Of a stretch of DNA of 64,000 nucleotides, positions 26,016 to 35,019 are shown one piece after another (position 1 is the stretch's first letter; each line of letters begins with the position of its first letter). A model generated the notes under the pieces. The model worked only from the letters and a program-made list of their open reading frames with translations, searched no databases and was not told where the DNA came from. Source of the stretch: Prevotella sp. UBA7551 (GTDB lineage: Bacteria; Bacteroidota; Bacteroidia; Bacteroidales; Bacteroidaceae); contig DLLX01000017.1 in NCBI GenBank assembly GCA_002479145.1, positions 2,992-66,991 on the forward strand, in the 5' to 3' direction. The translations under genes were made by a program, and so were the position numbers.

Positions 26016-27974
26016 CTATAAAATGTTCTGCCCGAGTTTCTGTGCCATTACGTTACGGAAGTTCTGCCACTTCATGTATTCCTTCATTACCTCGCCTAAT
26101 TCTTTCTCTCTCTCTGGATTTTCCTCCTCGGTGGAGTCGCTGGAGAGTTCCTTCAGTCTCTCCTCTTGCTCTTTGAGCCGCTGTTCGGCATAGTCCAGCC
26201 GGAAGTCCATGATGAGATGGCGCACCGTGTCGCGCAGTCTCTCCTCGCTCTCCTTCAGCTTCAGGCTGTCTGAGAGCTGGTAGGCGTCCACGCATAGGCT
26301 CGCTGCAAGGGCCTGAATCTCCACGTCGGGATGGTGCAGGAAGTAAGTCCTGGCGTCAAAAGCTCCCGTCTCCGACTGCTGCACGGCCTCGTCGAGGATG
26401 CGGTTGTAGAGCGGATGGGCAAAGGACAGGTTGTCCTGTGCCAAGTCGTAGGCGATATATTGCGCCACGTTCAGGTCGAGGTGCCGTCCTGTATTTTCAT
26501 CCTCCACGTCGCGAATGATGACCTCGCCCCCATGGCGGATGACATATTCTATGAGCATCTTCTCCACCTTCGAGGCCTGCTGCACCGGCGTGGCCGGCTC
26601 CATGGGGCGCTGCTGCGGGGCTTGCCGTGCCTGCTCGCGCTGCTGCTCCCGCTGCCGCGTCTCCTTGCTCTGATAGATGAAGCGGTTCATCTGGGCAATC
26701 AGCGTGTCCTCGCGCACCCCCGTCCGCTGGGCGCATTCCCGCAGGTAGCTTGCCCGTATGATGGGGTCGTGGATGACGGCGATGCTCCTTACAATCTGGT
26801 TGACGGCCTCGGCGCGGCGTATGGGGTCGCTGACCCCATGCAGGAGGGTGTTGATCTCGAAGACGATGAAGTCGGTTCGGTTCTTCTCTATGAACTCCCG
26901 CAACTCTTCCGGCGTGTGGTTGCGCGCAAAATCGTCAGGGTCCTGGCCGTCGGGGAGGAAGAGCACCTTGACGTTCATGCCTTCGGAAAGCAGCAAGTCC
27001 GTGCCCCTTAGCGCGGCTTTCTGCCCGGCCTCGTCGCCATCGTAGACGAGAGTGACGTTGGGGGTAAAGCGGCGGATGAGCTTTATCTGTGGCTTGGTGA
27101 GCGCGGTGCCCGATCCTGCTACGACATTCTCCACTCCGCGCTGGTTCAGGCTGATGACATCGGCCTGCCCCTCAACGAGCAACGCCTCGCTACGCTTGCC
27201 CATCTCGCGCTTGGCCAGGTTAATGCCGTACAGCTCGTTGGTCTTATGATAAATTTCGGAGTCAGGAGAATTGACGTATTTCATGCTCACCCCGTGGGTG
27301 CGGGAATCGAGCACGCGCCCCGTAAACCCCACCACCTTGCCGCTGATGGTGATCCATGGGAAGATGACACGGCCCGCAAATCGGTCGGTCAGCGAGCCGT
27401 CGTCGCGCTCATAGCACAGCCCTGACTTCACGAGAAACTCCTTCTGGTAGCCCTCACGCAGCGCGACGTCGGCCATGGCGTGGCCACCCGGCAAGCAGAA
27501 TCCGAGCCGGAAGCGGCGGATGATGTCGTCGCGGAAGCCGCGCTGGCGGAAGTACTGCAAGCCGATGGCCTGTCCGTCGGGGTCGTTGTGCAGTGTGTCC
27601 TCGAAATATTTTGCCGCCCACTCATTGACCAGAAACAACGAATCGCGCTCTGTGGCCTGCCTTCGTTCCTCATCGGTCAGCTCCCTGTCGTGGATTTCTA
27701 TGTGATAACGGTTGGCCAACCAACGCAACGCCTCGGGGTAAGTCTTCTGCTCATGCTTCATGATAAAGTTCACGGCGTTGCCTGCCGCGCCACAGGCGAA
27801 GCACTTGTACACGCCCCTCGACGGGCTGACGGAGAAGGATGGCGTGGTATCGTCGTGGAAAGGGCACAGTCCTTTGTAGCTTGTGCCGCGCTTGTGGAGC
27901 GTCACAAACTCGGAGATGACGTCGACAATGTCGGTCGCATCCATGATTCTGTCAATCGTTGCCCTGTCTATCAT
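26016..27974 (-). CDS. dnaG: DNA primase DnaG
   Basis: DnaG makes RNA primers at the replication fork. The CHC2 zinc ribbon is complete (Cys37, His40, Cys58, Cys61), followed by the primase catalytic core with LVEGQADVISL, VAGSGTALT and LVYDGDEAGQKAA of the TOPRIM fold, then a C-terminal helicase-interaction region rich in Gln and Glu. From ATG 27974 the protein is 652 residues, normal length. The longer frame up to 28136 is not used: two TATCTTTGC boxes lie in that stretch, so the upstream ATG would not be transcribed. Confidence 0.96.
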   Translation of the reverse strand: MIDRATIDRIMDATDIVDVISEFVTLHKRGTSYKGLCPFHDDTTPSFSVSPSRGVYKCFACGAAGNAVNFIMKHEQKTYPEALRWLANRYHIEIHDRELTDEERRQATERDSLFLVNEWAAKYFEDTLHNDPDGQAIGLQYFRQRGFRDDIIRRFRLGFCLPGGHAMADVALREGYQKEFLVKSGLCYERDDGSLTDRFAGRVIFPWITISGKVVGFTGRVLDSRTHGVSMKYVNSPDSEIYHKTNELYGINLAKREMGKRSEALLVEGQADVISLNQRGVENVVAGSGTALTKPQIKLIRRFTPNVTLVYDGDEAGQKAALRGTDLLLSEGMNVKVLFLPDGQDPDDFARNHTPEELREFIEKNRTDFIVFEINTLLHGVSDPIRRAEAVNQIVRSIAVIHDPIIRASYLRECAQRTGVREDTLIAQMNRFIYQSKETRQREQQREQARQAPQQRPMEPATPVQQASKVEKMLIEYVIRHGGEVIIRDVEDENTGRHLDLNVAQYIAYDLAQDNLSFAHPLYNRILDEAVQQSETGAFDARTYFLHHPDVEIQALAASLCVDAYQLSDSLKLKESEERLRDTVRHLIMDFRLDYAEQRLKEQEERLKELSSDSTEEENPEREKELGEVMKEYMKWQNFRNVMAQKLGQNIL

Positions 27975-28047
27975 GTCCTCGCAAAGATAAGTCTGGCAGT
28001 GCTGGTGAGTGCTTTTGCGCAAATTGTCCGGCCACCGCCTACTCCTT

Positions 28048-28079
28048 GCAAAGATACTAACTTTTGGCCAACAAGCCAA
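28048..28079 (-). promoter_or_regulatory. Promoter for dnaG
   Basis: On the minus strand TTG (28079-28077), a 20-nt spacer and TATCTTTGC (28056-28048). A second TATCTTTGC box at 27989-27981, next to the start codon, could be an alternative. Confidence 0.6.
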
Positions 28080-28188
28080 CAAATGTGGACAATAAATCGC
28101 CGATAAGCTCAGCATGCCCATCTCGACGTTCATCACTGTCTGTCCAATGGCAAAATGTTAGGGCCTCTTTGGCGTTGTGATATCGGCT

Positions 28189-28227
28189 CTATTGCCACGC
28201 GATACCAGCTATATCGCGACGCAATAG
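28189..28227. repeat. Imperfect palindrome in the dnaG upstream region
   Basis: Arms 28189-28204 and 28212-28227 pair over 16 positions with two mismatches, with a 7-nt loop. No T-run follows. Next to it are an AT palindrome (AATTATTAA/TTAATAATT, 28250-28273) and a GCGGAAGT/ACTTCCGC pair 63 bp apart (28281 and 28352). Confidence 0.6.
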
Positions 28228-28449
28228 GGGCTGAATGGCGCGGGAGGATAATTATTAACGTCTATTAATAATTAGAGTAAGCGGAAGTGGGTGATATGTA
28301 ACGCTTTGACGTTAAAATGGTGACAATATGCTATTTTGTGATATTGAGAGGACTTCCGCACCCTTGATATTTTTCTTACCCGTCCGCCTTGCATCCCCTT
28401 GGAGACTAACCCATGCGGGGAAAAACATACGAAACTGAAAAGAAATGCG

Positions 28450-28457
28450 TACCTTTG
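28450..28457 (+). promoter_or_regulatory. -7 promoter box for the CCA-adding enzyme gene
   Basis: TACCTTTG followed by CAT, 25 nt before the ATG at 28482 and downstream of an in-frame ATG at 28413, which decides the start. Confidence 0.65.
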
Positions 28458-28481
28458 CATGCCGAAAAAAGCAAGGAAGTC

Positions 28482-29960
28482 ATGCGCGAATATACTGACG
28501 AGGAGCTGGCAAAACTGCTCGACAAGGACATTTTTCATCATATTTCTGAAGCAGCCGACAACTTAGGCGTCGATTGTTACGTCGTTGGCGGCTATGTACG
28601 CGACATTTTTCTGGAGCGACCATCCAACGACATTGACGTGGTAGTGGTCGGAAGCGGAATTGCCGTAGCCGAGAGGCTGAAGAAGATATTGGGAAAACGG
28701 GCGCATGTGAGCGTGTTCCGCAATTTCGGAACTGCTCAAGTGAAGTTCCGTGGCCTTGAGGTGGAGTTTGTGGGGGCACGGAAAGAGAGCTACAGTCACG
28801 ATTCTCGGAAGCCTGTCGTCGAGGATGGGACGCTGGAAGACGACCAGAACCGCCGCGACTTTACCATCAATGCGATGGCCATCTGTCTGAATAAGGCACG
28901 GTTTGGCGAGCTGGTTGACCCCTTCGACGGCATCGGCGACCTTTGGGAAGGAATCATCCGCACCCCGCTCGACCCCGACGTGACCTTCTCGGACGACCCG
29001 CTGCGGATGCTGCGTTGCATCCGGTTTGCCACGCAGCTGAACTTCTACATCGAGGAAGAAACCTTCAACGCCCTTGCGCGCAACGCCGAACGCATCCGGA
29101 TCATCAGCGGGGAGCGCATCGCCGATGAGCTGTGCAAGATTGTAGCCTCGCAATATCCGAGCAAGGGTTTCGTTGAACTGCAACGCTGTGGGCTGCTTCA
29201 GCTTATCATTCCGGAACTGACCACCCTCGACATTGTGGAGACACGCCACGGCCGGGCGCACAAGAACAATTTCTACCACACGCTGGAAGTGCTCGAGAAT
29301 GTGGCCCGCGCTGAGGAGCGCGCCTATGCGAAAGCCAAGGAGGAGAACCCCGGGCTGCCGCCCTTCAAGGCCAATGTGTGGCTGCGCTGGGCCGCCCTTT
29401 TCCATGACATCGGCAAGCCCAAGAGCAAGCGGTGGGACAATCAGCAGGGATGGACGTTTCATAACCACAACGACATCGGGGCGCGCATGGTGCCAGAGGT
29501 GTTCAGAAGGCTGAAGCTCCCGCTCGACAGCAAGATGAAGTATGTGCAGAAACTGGTGGAATTGCACATGCGCCCTATAGCCATTGCCGACGACGTGGTG
29601 ACCGACTCTGCCGTGAGAAGGCTCATCAACGATGCGGGCGACGACATCGACGACCTCATGATGCTCTGCGAGGCCGACATAACGAGCAAGAACGAAGGGA
29701 GAAAGAAGCAGTTTTTGGAAAACTTCCGCATTGTCCGCGAGAAGATTGCCGACCTGAAGGAGCGCGACTACAAGCGGCTGCTGCAGCCCGTCATCGACGG
29801 CAACGAAATCATGGAGCTGTTTCATCTCCAGCCCTCGCGCGAGGTGGGCGTGCTCAAACAGACGCTCAAGGAGGCCGTACTGGAGAACGTGGTGCCCAAT
29901 GAGCGCGAGCCACTGATGGAGCTTCTCAAGAAGAAGGCCAAGGAGTTGGGTGTAGGCTGA
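28482..29960 (+). CDS. cca: CCA tRNA nucleotidyltransferase / poly(A) polymerase family with HD domain
   Basis: The enzyme adds or repairs the 3' CCA end of tRNAs. The class II nucleotidyltransferase motifs are at the N-terminus: YVVGGYVRD (residues 33-41) and the metal-binding NDIDVVV (D50, D52), then RRDFTINAMA and DPLRMLRCIRFA. An HD phosphohydrolase domain follows (FHDIGKPKSKRWD near 307). This pairing is usual in Bacteroidetes. From ATG 28482 the protein is 492 residues. Whether the HD domain is active cannot be told, but its His-Asp pair is present. Confidence 0.93.
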   Translation: MREYTDEELAKLLDKDIFHHISEAADNLGVDCYVVGGYVRDIFLERPSNDIDVVVVGSGIAVAERLKKILGKRAHVSVFRNFGTAQVKFRGLEVEFVGARKESYSHDSRKPVVEDGTLEDDQNRRDFTINAMAICLNKARFGELVDPFDGIGDLWEGIIRTPLDPDVTFSDDPLRMLRCIRFATQLNFYIEEETFNALARNAERIRIISGERIADELCKIVASQYPSKGFVELQRCGLLQLIIPELTTLDIVETRHGRAHKNNFYHTLEVLENVARAEERAYAKAKEENPGLPPFKANVWLRWAALFHDIGKPKSKRWDNQQGWTFHNHNDIGARMVPEVFRRLKLPLDSKMKYVQKLVELHMRPIAIADDVVTDSAVRRLINDAGDDIDDLMMLCEADITSKNEGRKKQFLENFRIVREKIADLKERDYKRLLQPVIDGNEIMELFHLQPSREVGVLKQTLKEAVLENVVPNEREPLMELLKKKAKELGVG

Positions 29961-30093
29961 ATCCCTATGCCCCGAAAAGTCTATGTCGTATGGGTTAGCA
30001 TAGGGAAGATACGTTGTCTTTGGGACATTACTAACTCTGAATAATTATAGTTAAAAATACTTGCTTGGCCGCACCATTCCAATGGGAATTGGC

Positions 30094-30101
30094 TAATTTT
30101 G
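30094..30101 (+). promoter_or_regulatory. -7 promoter box for the RND efflux operon
   Basis: TAATTTTG followed by CAG. It predicts a leader of about 115 nt before the adaptor gene at 30224. Confidence 0.6.
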
Positions 30102-30137
30102 CAGTGGTGAAAACTAACGGCAACGTTCCGGTTTTCG

Positions 30138-30177
30138 TCATCCCGCTGCCAATCAGCGGATTAGTTATCCGGGATGA
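30138..30177 (+). promoter_or_regulatory. Hairpin in the leader of the efflux operon
   Basis: TCATCCCG/CGGGATGA (30138-30145 with 30170-30177) enclosing a smaller GCTG-CCAAT-CAGC hairpin. It lies between the -7 box and the first gene. It could affect expression or mRNA stability; there is no T-run. Confidence 0.4.
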
Positions 30178-30223
30178 TATATTGTACGTTTTCAGAAACA
30201 TAAAATAGACATTAATTATAGGT

Positions 30224-31564
30224 ATGAAGAAAAACAAGTTTTTGCTGTTTGCTGCCATGGCAGTGGCAGTGCTTACGAGTTGTGGTGGCGGTCAACAAGG
30301 GCTGCCCACGAGCAACGAGTATCCCGTGGTTACCATTGGTCCGGCCAACGCCCAGTTGAAGACCACTTACCCGGCAACCATCAAAGGTGTTCAGGATGTT
30401 GAGGTGCGCCCGAAGGTTTCGGGCTTCATCACCCAGCTCAATGTGCATGAGGGTCAGGCCGTGCGTGCCGGTCAGGTGCTCTTTGTAGTCGACAACGCCA
30501 CCTATCAGGCTGCCGTGCGTGCGGCACAGGCACAGGTAGGCCAGGCCCAGGCCAGTGTGCGCTCAGCCCAGTCGGGCATTCAGACGGCCGCTGCCACCCT
30601 CAATTCGGCGCAGGCACAGGCCGCGACGGCCAAGCTGACCTACACCAACAGCCAGAATCTGTACAATAACAAGGTCATTGGCGACTACGAGTTGCAGACC
30701 GCCCGCAACAGTTACCTCACCGCAGAGGCCGCTGTGCGCCAGGCGAAGAGTAGCGTTGCCTCCGCCAATGCGGGCGTGAAGCAGGCGCAGGCAGCCGTCG
30801 CCACGGCACAGGCACAGCTTGCCACGGCCAAGGAGAACCTCTCTTTCTGCTACGTCAAGAGCCCGGCCAACGGCGTGGTGGGCAGTCTGCCCTACAAGGT
30901 GGGCGCGCTGGTGAGCCCGTCGTCGGCACAGCCCGTCACGACGGTGAGCGATGCATCGACCGTGGAGGTCTTCTTCTCCATGTCGGAGAGTGATGTCCTC
31001 TCCCTCACCCGCAACAGAAATGGGCTTGCAGGGGTCATCAGCAGCTTCCCGCCGCTGAGCCTTCAGCTCACCGACGGCTCCATCTATAATCATCAAGGAA
31101 CAGTCGTGAAGACCTCTGGAATCTTCGATCCAACAACGGGTACGTTGTCCATCATTGCCCGATTCCCCAACCCGGAGCACCTGCTCAAGAGCGGTGCCGC
31201 TGGACAGGTGGTGGTGGCGAAGAGCAACAACCGCGCTATCCTCGTTCCGATGGAGGCCACATCGCAGGTGCAAGACAAGTACTTCGTGTATAAAGTCGAC
31301 GGTCAGGGCAAGGTGCACTATACGGAAATCACCGTGGAACCACAGAATGACGGCACCAACTACATTGTGACCAGCGGACTGAAGATGGGAGACCGAATTG
31401 TGACCAAGGGTATATCGGGACTGACCGACGGCCAGGCCATCAAGGCCATTACGCCACAAGAGTATGAGGCCGCGATGAAGAAGGCGGCTGAACTCGGCGC
31501 ACAACAAGGCTCGTCAAAGGGATTCCTCGATGCCATGACGGGCAAGGAAGACAAAGACAAGTAA
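30224..31564 (+). CDS. RND efflux periplasmic adaptor (membrane fusion protein, lipoprotein)
   Basis: This AcrA/MexA-type adaptor links the inner-membrane pump to the outer-membrane channel. The N-terminus is a lipoprotein signal with lipobox LTSC (Cys near 20). A lipoyl-like half motif VRPKVSGFITQLNVHEGQAV is followed by a long Ala/Gln-rich helical hairpin (about 85-200) and the returning lipoyl half SPANGVVGSLPYKVGALV, then beta-barrel and membrane-proximal domains. At 446 residues it is slightly longer than AcrA. It is the first gene of an adaptor-pump-channel operon and has its own promoter. Confidence 0.94.
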   Translation: MKKNKFLLFAAMAVAVLTSCGGGQQGLPTSNEYPVVTIGPANAQLKTTYPATIKGVQDVEVRPKVSGFITQLNVHEGQAVRAGQVLFVVDNATYQAAVRAAQAQVGQAQASVRSAQSGIQTAAATLNSAQAQAATAKLTYTNSQNLYNNKVIGDYELQTARNSYLTAEAAVRQAKSSVASANAGVKQAQAAVATAQAQLATAKENLSFCYVKSPANGVVGSLPYKVGALVSPSSAQPVTTVSDASTVEVFFSMSESDVLSLTRNRNGLAGVISSFPPLSLQLTDGSIYNHQGTVVKTSGIFDPTTGTLSIIARFPNPEHLLKSGAAGQVVVAKSNNRAILVPMEATSQVQDKYFVYKVDGQGKVHYTEITVEPQNDGTNYIVTSGLKMGDRIVTKGISGLTDGQAIKAITPQEYEAAMKKAAELGAQQGSSKGFLDAMTGKEDKDK

Positions 31565-31636
31565 ACCAAGAGCGCGCCATCAAGGGGAGGTGATTTCTCC
31601 TTATTAATATATGGCCAACATATAAAATAGAACAAC

Positions 31637-34600
31637 ATGACATTTACGAATTTTATCAAGCGGCCGGTACTCTCGACGGTGGTCTCCATTTTCTTCGTAC
31701 TCTTGGGTACGATCGGACTGGTGTCACTGCCTATCGAGCAGTATCCTAATATTGCGCCGCCTACCATAAGCGTGATGGCCACCTACCCGGGTGCTGATGC
31801 ACAGACGGTGCTCAACTCTGTGGTGGCCCCGTTGGAGGAGAGCATCAACGGTGTGGAGAACATGACGTACATGACCTCATCGGCAAGCAACTCCGGAATG
31901 GCCCAGATTACCGTCTTCTTTAAGCAAGGATCCGATCCGGATATGGCAGCCGTCAATGTGAACAACCGTGTGCAGCAATCTCAGGCTTTGCTGCCGGCGG
32001 AGGTGACCAAGTCGGGTGTGACGGTGTCGAAACGGCAAAGTTCCAACGTCATCATGTACTCGCTTACTTCCGACGACGGACGCTATGACTCGAAGTTCCT
32101 GAACAACTACAACAGCATCAACGTGGCGCCGGCACTGAAACGTATCAATGGTGTGGGCGATGTGCAGAGCCCTTCCACCGCCGACTACACGATGCGTATC
32201 TGGCTTGACCCGGCAAAGATGAAGGCCTATGGCCTGATGCCGTCCAATATCACCACCGCTCTTGCGGAGCAAAACGTTGAGGCTTCGCCGGGTACGATCG
32301 GTGAACAGAGCGACGTGGCCTATGAATACACCCTGCGATACAAGGGAAGGCTGAAGACTCCAGAGGAGTATGGCGACATCATCTTGACCAGTAATACCGA
32401 TGGTCAGACGCTCCATCTGCGCGATGTAGCCAAGATAGAGCTGGGTCAGCAGAGCTACAACGTGCAGCTGAAGAACAATGGCCAGCCTGCCGTGATGGGT
32501 ATGGTGCAGCAGATTGCTGGTTCCAATGCCACCCAGATAGCCAAGGACGTGAAGGCTGAGCTGGAGAATCAGGCCAAGAACTTCCCCCCGGGATTGAAAT
32601 ATACCATTGAGCAGGATGTGACGGAGTTCCTCTTCGCATCCATTGAGGAGGTGATTGTCACACTGTTTATCACCCTCTTGCTCGTGTTCTTCGTCGTTTA
32701 TATCTTCTTGCAAGACTTCCGCTCGACGTTGATTCCTATGATTGCCGTGCCTGTCGCGTTGATTGGTACGTTCTTCTTCCTGTGGATATTTGGCTTCTCC
32801 ATCAACTTGCTGACACTCTCGGCCCTGCTTTTGGCCATTGCCATTGTGGTCGATGATGCCATCGTGGTGGTCGAGGCTGTGCATGCGAAGCTCGACATGG
32901 GCTACAAGAGTGCGCTTACGGCCAGTATCGATGCCATGAATGAGATCTCGGGTGCCATCATCTCCATCACGCTGGTGATGTCGGCAGTGTTCGTCCCTGT
33001 GTCGTTCATCGGAGGAATGAGCGGTACTTTCTACCGAGAGTTTGGTATTACGATGGCCATCTCCATCTTGATTTCTGCTGTCAACGCCTTGACATTGTCC
33101 CCTGCGCTCTGTGCTATCTTCCTGAAACCAAAGGATGAGGAGCTGAAGGCCGAGGGCAAAGGAAAGACTTCGTTCGTTGGACGCTTCCATGAGGGCTTCA
33201 ACCGCACCTTTGAAAAGGTGACCAACAAATACAAGAAGGGCGTGCAACGCTTTATCAACAACCACATTCTTACGGGAGTTTCCGTTGTCGTGGGCATTAT
33301 AGCCCTGGTATTCTTCATGGGAACGACCAAGACTGGCCTTGTGCCTGACGAGGATACGGGTACGCTTTTCGTCACCGTTTCGCTTCCGCCATCGACCGGT
33401 CAGGACAAGACCTTGCAGGTGGGTGAGCAGATTGACGCCATGTTGGCTACCAACCCGTGGATTGAGCGTCGTGAGATGATCGCCGGTTATAACTTCATCG
33501 CTGGTGCTGGATCAGACCAGGCCACCTTCATTGTGAAGCTGAAGCCTTTCAGTGAGCGCAAATGGGGCATGTTCGACCGTATCAAGTCGGTGTTCACTGG
33601 AGCTGGCATTGCTGGCTTGTTTATCGATCCATCCAGTTCCAACTCTGTGCTGGGGATGATTTATAAGCAGACTGCTACCATCAAGGGCGCCCAGATTCTG
33701 GCCTTCGCACCGCCTATGGTGTCGGGTTTCTCGGCTACCAACGGTCTTACGTTTACCTTGGAGGATCGTACGGGTGGAGACTTAAACAAGTTCTTTAGCG
33801 TGACACAGCAATTCCTTGCAGAATTGAATAAGCGCAAGGAAATACAAAAGGGCATGACGTCATACAACCCGAACTACCCTCAGTACATGGTCAATATCGA
33901 TGTGGCCAAGGCAAAGCAGGCCGGCACATCGCCCCAAGCCATCCTCTCCACCCTGTCGGGTTATTTCGGAGGACAGTACGCCAGCAACTTCAACGCTTAC
34001 GGAAAGCTCTACCGTGTGTATATACAAGCGGCACCAGAAAACCGCATGACGATTGATGACCTCAACAATGTGTATGTTAAAACCAATGACGGCATGTCGC
34101 CAGTGAGTGAGTTTGTGACATTGAAGCGAACTTACGGGCCTTCGAGTATCAACCGCTTCAACCTGTTCACCGCCATCAATATCAATGCCAGCGCGGCTGA
34201 TGGGTACTCTTCTGGCCAGGCTATTCAGGCCGTGGAGGAGGTGGCCAAGCAGACACTTCCAGACGGATACACCTATGAATACTCTGGATTGACAAGATCG
34301 GAGCAGGAGTCGAGCAATTCCACAGGACTCATCTTTGCGCTCTGCTTCGTGTTCGTCTACTTGATTCTTTCGGCACAATACGAGAGCTATCTGTTGCCTT
34401 TGGCTGTGTTGCTTTCCGTTCCGTTCGGACTTGCGGGCGCATTCATCTTCACGCAGCTATTCGGTCATAGCAACGACATATACATGCAGATCTCGTTGAT
34501 TATGTTGATTGGTCTGCTGGCCAAGAATGCCATCCTTATCGTACAGTTCGCCCTCGAGCGCCGTCAGACAGGTATGGCCATCCGCTATGCCGCCATCCTT

Positions 34601-34918
34601 GGTGCTGTCGCCCGTCTGCGCCCTATCCTCATGACCTCTCTGGCCATGGTTATTGGTTTGCTTCCTCTGATGTTCGCGTCGGGTGTGGGTCGCAATGGAA
34701 ACCAAACCCTTGGCGCTGCAGCAGTAGGTGGTATGTTGATTGGTACGATATGTCAGTTGTTTGTTGTGCCGGCTTTGTTCGCCATCTTCCAATGGTTGCA
34801 GGAGCGTATCAAGCCTATCGATTTCCATGATGAGGAGAACGAGGAAGTGGCACGTGAGCTGGAGCAGTACGCCAATGGCCCTGCCGGCGACTATAAGGTG
34901 GACAACGCACCCATGTAA
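31637..34918 (+). CDS. RND multidrug efflux permease (AcrB/MexB, HAE1 type)
   Basis: The proton-driven trimeric pump of the inner membrane. Its 1093 residues have the two-fold repeat of RND proteins with 12 membrane helices. Visible hallmarks are the N-terminal FIKRPVLSTVVSIFFVLLG, YPNIAPPTISVMATYPGADA, the proton-relay aspartate pair in AIAIVVDDAIVVVEAV on helix 4, and LIGLLAKNAILIVQFA in the second half. Substrates are probably hydrophobic or amphiphilic drugs, bile salts or detergents, but the sequence does not say which. No local repressor gene accompanies it. Confidence 0.95.
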   Translation: MTFTNFIKRPVLSTVVSIFFVLLGTIGLVSLPIEQYPNIAPPTISVMATYPGADAQTVLNSVVAPLEESINGVENMTYMTSSASNSGMAQITVFFKQGSDPDMAAVNVNNRVQQSQALLPAEVTKSGVTVSKRQSSNVIMYSLTSDDGRYDSKFLNNYNSINVAPALKRINGVGDVQSPSTADYTMRIWLDPAKMKAYGLMPSNITTALAEQNVEASPGTIGEQSDVAYEYTLRYKGRLKTPEEYGDIILTSNTDGQTLHLRDVAKIELGQQSYNVQLKNNGQPAVMGMVQQIAGSNATQIAKDVKAELENQAKNFPPGLKYTIEQDVTEFLFASIEEVIVTLFITLLLVFFVVYIFLQDFRSTLIPMIAVPVALIGTFFFLWIFGFSINLLTLSALLLAIAIVVDDAIVVVEAVHAKLDMGYKSALTASIDAMNEISGAIISITLVMSAVFVPVSFIGGMSGTFYREFGITMAISILISAVNALTLSPALCAIFLKPKDEELKAEGKGKTSFVGRFHEGFNRTFEKVTNKYKKGVQRFINNHILTGVSVVVGIIALVFFMGTTKTGLVPDEDTGTLFVTVSLPPSTGQDKTLQVGEQIDAMLATNPWIERREMIAGYNFIAGAGSDQATFIVKLKPFSERKWGMFDRIKSVFTGAGIAGLFIDPSSSNSVLGMIYKQTATIKGAQILAFAPPMVSGFSATNGLTFTLEDRTGGDLNKFFSVTQQFLAELNKRKEIQKGMTSYNPNYPQYMVNIDVAKAKQAGTSPQAILSTLSGYFGGQYASNFNAYGKLYRVYIQAAPENRMTIDDLNNVYVKTNDGMSPVSEFVTLKRTYGPSSINRFNLFTAININASAADGYSSGQAIQAVEEVAKQTLPDGYTYEYSGLTRSEQESSNSTGLIFALCFVFVYLILSAQYESYLLPLAVLLSVPFGLAGAFIFTQLFGHSNDIYMQISLIMLIGLLAKNAILIVQFALERRQTGMAIRYAAILGAVARLRPILMTSLAMVIGLLPLMFASGVGRNGNQTLGAAAVGGMLIGTICQLFVVPALFAIFQWLQERIKPIDFHDEENEEVARELEQYANGPAGDYKVDNAPM

Positions 34919-34925
34919 ACAGGAA

Positions 34926-34981
34926 AACATCCCATTCCCCCTCCCCGTTTCCTGACGGAGAAGGGCAGGGGAGGGGATGTT
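34926..34981 (+). repeat. Intercistronic hairpin between pump and channel genes
   Basis: AACATCCC pairs with GGGATGTT and inner CTCCCC with GGGGAG, with a bulge in between. It lies in the 101-nt gap of the efflux operon and could set the ratio of pump to channel mRNA. Confidence 0.5.
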
Positions 34982-35019
34982 CGGACAATTTAATAAGGAT
35001 TCTTATAACATTAGATAAT

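Larger units (their letters stand above)
27975..28481. other. 507-bp divergent intergenic region between dnaG and the CCA-adding enzyme gene
   Basis: No credible coding sequence. It holds dnaG promoters (27981-27989 and 28048-28079, minus), a cluster of palindromes (28189-28227, 28250-28273 and the 28281/28352 inverted pair) and the -7 box for the CCA-adding enzyme gene (28450-28457, plus). Confidence 0.7.

Noticed and set aside
28563..29825. Minus-strand frame of 420 codons opposite the CCA-adding enzyme gene
   Set aside because: His/Val/Leu-rich shadow of a well-supported gene, without a family pattern or promoter.
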